Below the pieces are notes generated by a model. That model saw only the letters and a program-made list of their open reading frames with translations, was not told the origin of the DNA and did not search any database. A stretch of DNA of 64,000 nt from the NCBI GenBank assembly GCA_039704465.1, contig JASFAU010000007.1:558001-622000 (forward strand), given 5' to 3'. How positions within the stretch are numbered: position 1 is the stretch's first letter; the number at the start of each line of letters is the position of its first letter. This DNA comes from Plasmodiophora brassicae. Lineage: Eukaryota > Endomyxa > Phytomyxea > Plasmodiophorida > Plasmodiophoridae. The translations under genes and the position numbers were made by a program. This document shows positions 31,221 through 39,914 of this stretch, in pieces.

Positions 31221-32829
31221 ATGCGGGACTGGATCGTGTCGTTGCTGCAGGACGTGCTCGAGCGCCTGAAGCTGGCGGTGATGTTGCCGCGACGCGTCGT
31301 CGAGTGCATTGCCCGGTTGCTGCGGTACGTTTTCTCGGCCAAGGCGCTGACGCTGTGGTTGCCGGGCGGGGTCTCGATTTCGATCGAGAGGAACCGCCGC
31401 TGCGAAATCGCACGTTCCGCCCCGCCGTCATCGAAGGCGGCGGCGGCGAAATTGGTTGTCGCGCCCGGTGAAGATGTCGACCAGATCACGCCGCCTGTAT
31501 TCAACGTGCCGGCGCCGCCTGCCCCGCCGGCGCCTCCAGCACCACCGGCGCCGCCTCCATCGTGCCCTCCGACGCCGACGACACCAAAGAAGGCCCGAAC
31601 GTTGAAGTCGTTCCATTGGGAGAAGATCCCGCCGAAGGACATTGCAAATACGAGCGTCTGGTGCATGGCTGGCGATTTCTGCAACCTGGGCGCCCTCCAT
31701 CATGATATCGTGCTGCACTTTGGCAGGGAAGATCTTCGGCGGCCGTCAACGCCGAACCCGAAAAGCGCGGGGGGCGAAGACGACGTTCGCCTGGCGACCT
31801 TCGTCGATGGTCGCCGGGCGCAGAACCTGGCGATCCTGATGAGGCGGATCGCGTCGCGTGGCATGGATAGCGAAACGATCACCGTCGCCCTGTGGGCCAT
31901 GAACACGTAAGTGGACGGACCACCCGCTGCTTGTCCATGATAACGTTCTGATTATCGTTCGGGCAGCGATGTCATCAATGGCGACCTTCTTGACACGGTA
32001 AGCCGCTAGTCACGTCTGTACGGCGCCGTTTACTGAATCTGCGTGTTCGAAGTTGTTTCAGGCGGTCCCAACAGAATCGGAATTGTACATGATCTCCAAA
32101 CTGCCGCGCGGGTGCAACGTTGCTGTTGAGTTGCGCAAGCAGGAGCGATTCCTGGTCAGGCTGGCGAGCGTCCGTGACGTTAACAAGCGACTCCTGCTGC
32201 TGCGTTCCTGGGAGATTCTTCCTCAACGCATTCGTGAGGTTCGATCCCGGATTGAGCGCGTCCTCGCCGCCGTCCACACCGTTCGGCACAGCGAGAGCTT
32301 CCGTCGTGCCCTCCATGTGACGCTCTGCATCGGCAACTTCCTGAACAGCGGTCAAAGGCATGGGGAGGCCCAGGCGTTCGCCATCGACAGCCTGAACCGG
32401 CTGTCGATGACCAAGTCGACGCTCGACAAGCGGAAATCGCTGCTGCACCTACTGGATCAGCACGCGGACCTGTCCAAGCTGGTGCAGGAGTTCTACTGCT
32501 TGCGCGGCGCCCGCCATATCGACGCCGACGAACTCCAGGCCGACATTGAATCCATTCGGGCCGTCGTGTCACCCGGCGGTTCCGTCAGCGCCCCTGCGAG
32601 CCCGTCCCAGCCCGACGACGGGTTCCCTGCGTTCGTCGCCAAGTTCAAGCGTCGGTTCGGGCCGCGAATCGACCGCCTTGTCCAACTGCATCGCGACCTG
32701 CTGTCGGCGACGGCGGATCTGAGATCCTACCTGAGCATGACGGACGGCTCGCTGAATAATTTATTCGACACCCTCGCTGAGTTCTGCGCCATGGTTGAAC
32801 GCCTGCACAAGCTGGGCCGGCCAGCGTGA
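31221..32829 (+). CDS. Formin with short proline-rich FH1 and FH2 domain
   Basis: Three exons (31221-31906, 31967-31997, 32062-32829) encode 494 residues; the middle exon is only 31 nt. After a basic, partly hydrophobic N-terminus comes an FH1-like (PAPPAPP) proline tract near residue 100. The FH2 domain begins with LKSFHWEKIPPKDIANTSVW and includes FVDGRRAQNLAILMRRI, LPRGCNVAVELRKQERF, LCIGNFLNSGQRHG and FAIDSLNRLSMTKS. FH2 dimers nucleate and elongate actin filaments. There is no GTPase-binding or DID region, so regulation must differ from diaphanous formins. The ATG at 31221 is a choice; earlier exons are possible. It is divergent from the RAP gene (290 bp apart). Confidence 0.88.
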
Positions 32830-32891
32830 GCGACGTACGGGGGCTGTCACCCACTGCCCTCTTATTGGCAATACAGCCTTTATCCATGCGA

Positions 32892-33576
32892 TTACGCGTC
32901 CTCGGTCGCTCCCCGCCTCTTGACAGCCTCGACCATGGCGAGGACGGCCTGGGACACGTTCAAATCTCTTGCAATGTCGATGATGAATATGCCGACAACG
33001 CCATCTGGAGGCACAGTGGGCGCGCCGCTGTCATGTTCAGCGACCTGCACGCCGATCAGCCATCAAATACTGCAATGAAACGTGCTCGACGACACCTTGT
33101 TAACGAGCACGAAGGTGAGTGGGCGCTTATGGCCCGCTTGCGACAAGCAGTGATCGAGGATCTGGGTCCAGGCTGGGATAGACCGCAGGTGGTCATCATC
33201 GGCAGCGTCATTCGCCACGATGCAGACTGCGTCGGCGTCGCACAGGCAGGCCGGCGAATGATCCAGGATCTGGTGGGGTGGAACGTCCCACAGCTCGATG
33301 AAGTCACCAGTCTTGAGCATTTGACATCCGATGCTGACTGCACCACAGGTGTGATGAACGGCACCCGGCACCGACCGCTAGAGGAGCCCAGCACCGACCT
33401 CGGTCGGATGGTTGATATGCCCGCGAGAACGTATTCGTTATCAGTCGGTGGAACAGGGCGGTCTTGCCCTAGCGTTCCGATCAGCCTGACATGCGAGCGC
33501 TGCCCATCTCGAATGGCCTACGAACCACTCCGTTGTCCCCCACAAGCAACATCTTCAGCGACCCATCGCTCAGCAT
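32892..33576 (-). CDS. Atypical Ras-like small GTPase, probably inactive
   Basis: Four exons (33576-33526, 33468-33399, 33337-33096, 33044-32892) encode 171 residues. A P-loop is created by splicing, LLVGDNGVGKTALFHRL. The core strand IELWDVPPH replaces the usual WDxxGQ motif, so glycine and glutamine are missing. ILDHCLSQAGHKRPLTFVLVNK is followed across an intron by VAEHD, so NKxD reads NKVA and lacks the guanine-specifying aspartate. The C-terminus has no prenylation cysteine. Rab-like fold is clear; loss of G3 and G4 motifs suggests weak or absent GTP hydrolysis and base selectivity. It converges with formin (62 bp between stops). Confidence 0.75.
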
Positions 33577-33838
33577 GACGATCGGTTGAGGTACGGTGGA
33601 CTGGATCGCGAGTATCCACCTCGCTCTAGTGTATACAAGACATGTAGGGATGGTGTGAACATGTGTTCAGTCCGCATGATGATGGTGCCTGGGGACCGGG
33701 GCCGGGCTCCGTTCCTCCCATGTCAGGATGTTGTGCTTTCCATTACATCGTTCCTCGCAGCGCCTGCTTCGAAGGAAATCCCGATACTAGCACCGACCAC
33801 GATCAGTACATTTCTCGGGCCCAGCCATGTACAGCAGA

Positions 33839-34407
33839 TCACGTTACGTGTTTGGCGTTCTCTTCGTGTTTGAGGAGTTGCCCGTACAGGCCGGGGAACC
33901 GGCACTGATTGATAATGTCATAGCTGACGGACGACGCCGTGGGCGACGTCTTCGCCATGAGGACGGCCAGCTTGGAGAACTGCTTGTACTCCAACCGCTT
34001 GATCCGCTCCACGTCATCACCCAGGTGCTGCTGTCGCTTCACCGCGTCTCTCTGCCTGATCACGTCTCGGCGGCGCTGCCGCTCCCTGCAGAACCGCAAT
34101 AAGAATGCGCAATGGCGGAACCCCTACGGGAAGGCCGGCCGAACCTTGACTCGTACTCGCACCAGGGCAGTGCACCAAACCGGGCGGACTCGGTCGCGAA
34201 CGCGGGCGCTGTCTCCTTCTGCTCGACCGGGTGGTCGATCGCGTCGCGATGCGAATCCGTCACGCCGATCCGCTGCTTAATCCTCGCCTTCATCAGCTGG
34301 TCGCCCCGAAGGGCCGGCACCCGACCCGACGGTTCCACGTTGCGAACGGGGCCTTCCACGGGCGGCAGCATCCACAATCCCGTCGGCTGGCTCCGCTGCC
34401 ACGACAT
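33839..34407 (-). CDS. Small charged protein of unknown function
   Basis: Two exons (34407-34145, 34085-33839), 59-nt intron, 169 residues. The C-terminal half is a charged helix (RRRDVIRQRDAVKRQQHLG, then VERIKRLEYKQFSKLAVLM) followed by SYDIINQCRFPG. No signal peptide or TM. I do not recognise it. It lies head to head with the gene at 34568. Confidence 0.6.
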
Positions 34408-34567
34408 TGGGAACACCACCACCACTGAGAGAGCGTCAGATGGCACGCGTCGCCCAGGGATGACGATATCTTTACACTGTCGGGCACCTGCTATCCTCTG
34501 CGATTTCAAAGTGATACATCACAGAGTCGACGCCGATCAGGGTAGACACGCGCGTTGCGCCCCGACG

Positions 34568-35500
34568 ATGGCGACCGGGGTGGCAACGGATCGCTGGTGG
34601 CGATCACTGCAGAAAGGGATGCGCCCGACGCCCACAGAGAAGGCGCGCGTCCACCATCGCTTCATCGAATCCTACCGAACGCGACCGATAATCGGCGACG
34701 CGTTCGCCAAACGGACACCGGCGACGAACCAGCACGACCCGGTTGCGTTCGCCAAGTTCCTGGATCGCGCACAACGCCATCAGCTGCTGCCGACATGGTG
34801 GTCGGCCCAGGACGTCGACGAAGTCATTGACAAGGTGGACACGGTTGCTCGCAAGAAGAACGAAGACGTATCGATCGTCCGGGAGCTGTCGGAGAGGGTG
34901 GTCGGCTACAGGGTCACGGGCACGCTCGCGGGCGCACACATCCTGATCACTTGCCATGACGATCGGTACCGCGTAGCTGTTCTGCATGAGGTCCTGCAGG
35001 CGAACGATACGAAGACGCTGGTCCTGGTCGAGTCGAGCTTCGAGGCGCGTCAGATGGCGGAAGCGCTGTCGTCCAATGGCCTGCCGACGTTGTCGCTGCG
35101 GGAGGGGAGGGACAACACGGAGCGCGACTGGATGTCCAGGCTGTTCAAGAACAGCAACGTGATGGCGCTGGTGAGCACCGACGACGCACTACGCTCGATG
35201 TGGTTTCCCGACGTGCACGCTGTGGTCAACATGGGCCTCCCGCCGACCGTGGGCGCGTTCTTCGGAAGGTTGTCATTCGCGGCTAGAAAAGCGATGGCCA
35301 TCACGATTGCTCCCGTCGAGGCCGCTGAATGCAATCGAGACCTGATCGACGTTCTCGTACGCGCACGCGTCGAAGGACGAGATGGTACGGCCACTCGCGC
35401 AACGGGAGGCGGCGAGACGTTGCCGCCAGAGCCCGCAAGGGGTCGTCGATCAGCACGGCGAGGCGTTAAACGAGGGTCCCATCAGGGTCGCGCGCGATGA
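34568..35500 (+). CDS. Protein with degenerate SF2 helicase C-terminal domain
   Basis: One exon, 310 residues from the ATG at 34568. Residues about 15-95 contain PVAFAKFLDRAQRHQLLPTW, similar to a segment seen near MYND-type proteins, but no zinc cysteines are present. Residues about 130-275 look like the RecA2 lobe of a DEAD-box helicase: TLVLVESSFEARQMAEAL, LVSTDDALRSMWFPDVHAVV, then FFGRLSFAARKAMAITI where motif VI (HRIGRTGR) should be. The arginine fingers are gone and the DEAD lobe is absent, so it cannot be an active helicase. The tail is basic with RG repeats, suggesting RNA binding. Family assignment is inference. Confidence 0.6.
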   Translation: MATGVATDRWWRSLQKGMRPTPTEKARVHHRFIESYRTRPIIGDAFAKRTPATNQHDPVAFAKFLDRAQRHQLLPTWWSAQDVDEVIDKVDTVARKKNEDVSIVRELSERVVGYRVTGTLAGAHILITCHDDRYRVAVLHEVLQANDTKTLVLVESSFEARQMAEALSSNGLPTLSLREGRDNTERDWMSRLFKNSNVMALVSTDDALRSMWFPDVHAVVNMGLPPTVGAFFGRLSFAARKAMAITIAPVEAAECNRDLIDVLVRARVEGRDGTATRATGGGETLPPEPARGRRSARRGVKRGSHQGRAR

Positions 35501-35539
35501 ACAGGATAGGCAATGATTCACCAATACAGATGTATCGAT

Positions 35540-36254
35540 TCATGGGCGCTCACCGAACAGAGAGTCAGCGTTGACGATGGTGAACGACCTGAAGACCTCC
35601 GCGGCGATGTCACGCGTGATCCTCGCGTCTGGCGTTAGACAGTGACGACTAGAACTCTCCGGTGATATGGACGTTGGCGAATTCAATGTCAACAGGATGT
35701 CGGCCCCGTATTCGGCAAGCCGGATAACGCCAAGGTACACCTAGCGGCGCACGTTTAGAAAGTGCTGATTCGCAAAGAGCGTTGCGGGCCACCTCGACTT
35801 GGTTCGCGGCCGACGGCGCATCCTTGAACTTTGCAACGGTCTGATGCCCGATAACGTACGTGGCCGTATGCCCTTGACAGGTCTGGACGTCACCCGTGTC
35901 GGCAGTGTCCGACGCGATCGCTGAGTTGACTTCAGCCAAGTCCTGGAAGTAGTACCTGACGAGGACGCATCAGGAAACGCCGTCGGCAACCGGTACAAGC
36001 TCAACGCTGACTTTGCACAGTCACTGTCAGCGACCTCGGAGCGGTCCACGATCTCGACAATGACGCTTTGGTCCGTGTCGGCGCACGCGAACACCTCCTG
36101 ATGGTCTTCCGATGACCGCGCAGTCAGTGCCCGAGGGCGGTACCACGCACGCACCCGTCGTACCTGGCACCTGCCGGAACTGGCTGACGTCGACCAACGA
36201 CGCTGGCACGTCGATCGTGAATGCACCGCCATACAGCGTTCTCGTATTCATCAT
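35540..36254 (-). CDS. MOG1: MOG1-like Ran-binding protein
   Basis: Four exons (36254-36171, 36097-36012, 35955-35793, 35740-35540) encode 177 residues. The start RTLYGGAFTIDVPASLVDVS with QFRQ, then EVFACADTDQSVIVEIVD, and YLGVIRLAEYGADILLTLN near the end follow MOG1/RANGRF layout. MOG1 binds Ran and stimulates nucleotide release in the nucleus. Introns are 73, 56 and 52 nt. It is divergent from the LisH-WD40 gene with 295 bp between ATGs. Confidence 0.82.
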
Positions 36255-36549
36255 CCAGCCTGCAGGTCGTCGGCTGACAAAAAGTGCGGGCCAGTCGTCG
36301 GCAGGCTGGCCAACGTTCCGCAGAGTAAACCGCACTGGAATGGCGCGCGTCGCCCAGTGCAGAAGATTAGGTGGGCATGTTCACAACCAGTAATTGTCCA
36401 ACGGGACCGACGTTCATCGTGTGTTTGTCGTTGCCTGCCGAATTGGAAGGTGGGGAGTCGTTCGCGACGACTGCGGCTGCCAAAACGGTGCGTGCAGCAG
36501 CAGCAGGGCGCGTCGCTGTTACGCGCGCCGACGTCCGCCCCGCAACGAG

Positions 36550-38841
36550 ATGCAGCCGACGCTGAGCGACAAACAGGAAGAGTATGGCGGGCGCTCCGAA
36601 ATGGCGTTTGGTTGGGCTGATGGGGAGGCGGCAGGCTGGACAAGTTGCTGTCCAATGTCGTCGAGGTGGATTTGCGGTGCAAGCGGATCGACCCGAAGGG
36701 CGAGACGTTCGACCCCGCCGACGCCCGGATCAAACGGGTCCGCGATGATGGCAGCCCGGTGGTTGCCACTGCTGACGATCGGTTGCCTAGGATGTCATGC
36801 GTCTCATCATTCAGTACCTGCGCGATGAGGGGTACATGGCGTCCATGCTGACGGTCCAGGACGAGACGAACGTCAAGATTGCGGAAAGCGCTCAGAGGCG
36901 GGCGCGAATACGCAGGTTGCAATCGTCAATATGTGCAGGGGAATGTCAGACATCGTCCTGCTGACAGACGGGATCCGTGTCAATCGACTGTCTCTTCCAG
37001 GGTCCGAAGTCGAGTCGCTGTGCCAGAAGATACCGTTCAGCCTGAGCAAGTGCCTGCTGTACGCGACGTACAAGCAGCAGTATCTCGAGCTGATTGACCG
37101 GCAAGAGTATCAAAAGGTAGCGGGCCTTGGTTCGACTGTAGTCGATTGGCCTGGGACAGCTGATGGTCGCAGGCGTTTTCGTTCCTGACAAAGTACTTGA
37201 AACCGTTTGAGGCGACCGCGGACGCGAAGGAATTCGCCGACCTGTGCTACCTGCTGACATGCCGCTCCGTTCAAGAAGCGCATTCGTTCAAGGATTGGCT
37301 TGGGGTCGCTGCCTCTCGGGACAGGTTGGCGGAACAGTTCGAAGCCATTCTCCAGAGCGAAGTCGATACAATCAGAAGTGCGTCAGCCATTGCCGCATCG
37401 TCAGCGATGTGTTGATGTGTGGACAATAGGTTGCGACGACGTCCCCGCCGGTCGACTGGTTGAGCTATTGCAGGTACTGTGATTGCCCAGGCTGCAAATT
37501 GATGGATCCTCAATCGCGGTCTCTAGCAAGCGGTCGCTTATCAGATTGAATTCTCGCGGTATCATCCCAAGCTCAAGACTAGAGTGACGAGTTTGCTTAG
37601 CGATCACTGCAACTTCTTGTTGCCCAACGTTGGTGATGGCTTGCTCCACGATGAAGTTCGTGTCACGATTGATTTGCGCTCGCAGGTCGTCAGGAACACA
37701 TTCATTGGGCACGAAAGCAATGTGAAAGGCATTGACTTCGTCGGTGAAGAGTCCCGACATATTGTGTCGGGTTCAAGCGATAATACGATCAAGATATGGG
37801 ACACTGAAACGGCGCATTGCCTCTCCACTTTTCAAGGACACACATCTCGTGTTTGGGATGTCGCCAGCAACGTCTTTGGGACCATGGTGGCTTCTTGCTC
37901 TGGAGACTCCACTGTCAAGGTAACTGCCGCAGGGTTTCGTGAAAGTTGATGGACCCAGGCATCGTGCCGTAGGTTTGGGACACGCGACCAAGCGCTCTAG
38001 AAGCTGCCAGCAGCAACTCTCTGTTGACGTTGGCGGGCCACGAAGGCGATGTATATTCTGTCAAGTTCCATCCAAACAACGTAAGCTGCCGATGTCGGGA
38101 GCCTGTTCCACGCGACGTCATAGCCGTCCCCACCTGTCTGCATAGGCCCATCTCGTCACCGGCGCTTACGATAGGACTGCCCGCCTGTTTGACCTGGAAA
38201 CCGGCTCGAACACGGTTACGTTCCGGGACCATCAGTCGTCAATTGCGTCTGTGGTGTTCAATCCATATGGGAATCTCGTCGTGTCTGGTTCCAAAGACAA
38301 CTCCATCAAGTTCTGGGATATTCTCAGCGGAGTCTGCATCAAGACGTACAGCCTATTGCTGGGCGAGGTACGGCAACAGAACATCAGACTGAACCTGTCA
38401 GCTCAGCACATCGTGCTGTAGGTGACATCAGTCGCAATGAACGCGAGCGGCACTCAGTTGCTGAGTTGCTCCAAAGATAACAGCAACCGTATTTGGGATA
38501 TACGGGTCGGGCGACCCTTTCAGAGACTTAAAGGCCACCAGAACACCAGTAAGAATTTCGTTCGTGCTGAGTTCGGGCCCAGTCAGGTACACTCTCCTCC
38601 TGCATCCCACTGGCGCACGCGACTGACTGCCTGGCAGAATCTCGTCGCTGGAGGCTCGGACGACGCACGGGTCTACATATGGGATATTGAGAGCGGCGAA
38701 TTAGTCCAGCGCCTCCCTGGCCACAAGGGCGCGGTCTTCAGCGCGCGATGCATTCAACAACAATCTGTCCTGGCGACGTGTTCGCAGGACGCAACCATCA
38801 AGACGTGGACGTTCGACCCTGACCAGGCCCACTTTGTATAG
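36550..38841 (+). CDS. LisH-CTLH-WD40 repeat protein
   Basis: Eleven exons sum to 581 residues: 36550-36581, 36635-36737, 36791-36944, 37001-37116, 37173-37377, 37430-37473, 37527-37919, 37973-38080, 38146-38367, 38422-38586 and 38638-38841. LisH is DVMRLIIQYLRDEGYMASML; the CTLH-like part runs from ICAGEWSEVESLCQK through YATYKQQYLELIDRQEYQKA to CYLLTCRSVQEA. The C-terminal 330 residues form a seven-blade WD40 propeller (GSSDNTIKIWD, GAYDRTARLFD, GSKDNSIKFWD, GSDDARVYIWD, CSQDATIKTW). LisH-CTLH-WD40 proteins work as scaffolds in ubiquitin ligase or co-repressor complexes; the exact orthologue is unclear. Confidence 0.88.
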
Positions 38842-38898
38842 CGATGCACGAGCAGTCCCAACCACGCCAGTTACGAATCATGCATTGTCGAAGATCGT

Positions 38899-39723
38899 TT
38901 ATGTACCCCCTTTTGCTTTCTCGATGGCGGCTTCCAGCGCAGCGCTCTGTGCACGTAACGCGGCCATCTGCTGGATCAGCGCGTCGAGCTCCGCCTTCCT
39001 GACCGCGTCGGCCTGTGGGGCCGCACTCGGCGGCTGCGTCGGGTTCTCGCCCTGCTTCTTGTTCATCCCCTCCTGCAGGCGTGCCAGCTGGTCCTGGATG
39101 GCCTTCAGGCTCTGCTCGAGTGCGTCGCTGGCGTCCTGTCGTGGTGGGACGGCGTTGGCAGCGGGTGCCTCTGGCGCAGGTACCGCGTCCGCCTGATTCT
39201 GGAATGCATCCGCGCCCTTCACTTCATGCGCGATCGCTTCCGGCTCGGGCGACGACGCCTCTCGGGCCTGTCGCTCCTGCATCTCCTGCATGTGCGCCAG
39301 ACGCTGATGGTACTTCTCGCGAACCTTCCTCGCGTACGAATCCGCACGGTCATCCTGCGACACGGGCGACACCGGGTGGATGTTCCGCTTGCCCGCTGAC
39401 GTTGCTGCGTCGTCCGCGCTCCTCGCCATCTGCTCCTCTATGCGCTTCTTCGGGTTCGCCACCCGGTTCATGGCCGTGTACCGGTTCTCGATCTCGGCCA
39501 CCCGGTTGCCCGAACTATCGACGAACAGCAGGACGCCGCCGACAAGGATCACCAGAAGGACGACCGCAGCGATAGCAAACGTAACCGCCGACGACCCCTC
39601 GAAGATGGCGTGGCGCGCGCGCGCGTGCTCTTTGACTTCGTCGCGCCCGCCGTACTGCTGCGCCTGTTCGTACTCGGGGCGTCGTCCCCCGCGCTGGTGA
39701 ACATCATGGGCCGACGACAGCAT
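38899..39723 (-). CDS. Single-pass membrane protein with coiled coil
   Basis: One exon, 274 residues from the ATG at 39723. After about 45 polar residues comes one TM segment, VTFAIAAVVLLVILVGGVLL. A long charged region follows with coiled-coil stretches (ARKVREKYHQRLAHMQEMQE and, near the C-terminus, LIQQMAALRAQSAALEAAIE). No signal peptide, so a type II or tail-out orientation is possible. No family recognised. It converges with the WD40 gene (57 bp between stops). Confidence 0.7.
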   Translation of the reverse strand: MLSSAHDVHQRGGRRPEYEQAQQYGGRDEVKEHARARHAIFEGSSAVTFAIAAVVLLVILVGGVLLFVDSSGNRVAEIENRYTAMNRVANPKKRIEEQMARSADDAATSAGKRNIHPVSPVSQDDRADSYARKVREKYHQRLAHMQEMQERQAREASSPEPEAIAHEVKGADAFQNQADAVPAPEAPAANAVPPRQDASDALEQSLKAIQDQLARLQEGMNKKQGENPTQPPSAAPQADAVRKAELDALIQQMAALRAQSAALEAAIEKAKGGT

Positions 39724-39819
39724 CGGTCTCTGTCCGTGCTCCTGTCACAAACCGCAAATGGTAGGTGGGCGAGGCACACGCCCCGTCCGAGTGACTCAAG
39801 TCGCAGCTCGCATGTCACG

Positions 39820-39892
39820 AGTGCGCGCACACACACACACGCACCCATTCCGGCGCGGGCGTTACACGCACGCACGCACGCACGCACACAGT
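39820..39892. repeat. CA and CGCA microsatellites
   Basis: A (CA)n run ends near 39842 and a (CGCA)n run covers about 39866-39890. Both lie in the 190-bp gap between two minus-strand genes. Confidence 0.85.
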
Positions 39893-39914
39893 CGTCACAA
39901 AACAGTCTCCGGCA

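Noticed and set aside
32826..33578. 250-codon plus-strand frame after the formin
   Set aside because: Antisense to the small GTPase gene, whose spliced product has recognisable P-loop and Rab-like strands.
34112..34567. Upstream extension of the helicase-like frame
   Set aside because: Overlaps the opposite-strand small protein gene, and the frame has no coherent sequence before the ATG at 34568.
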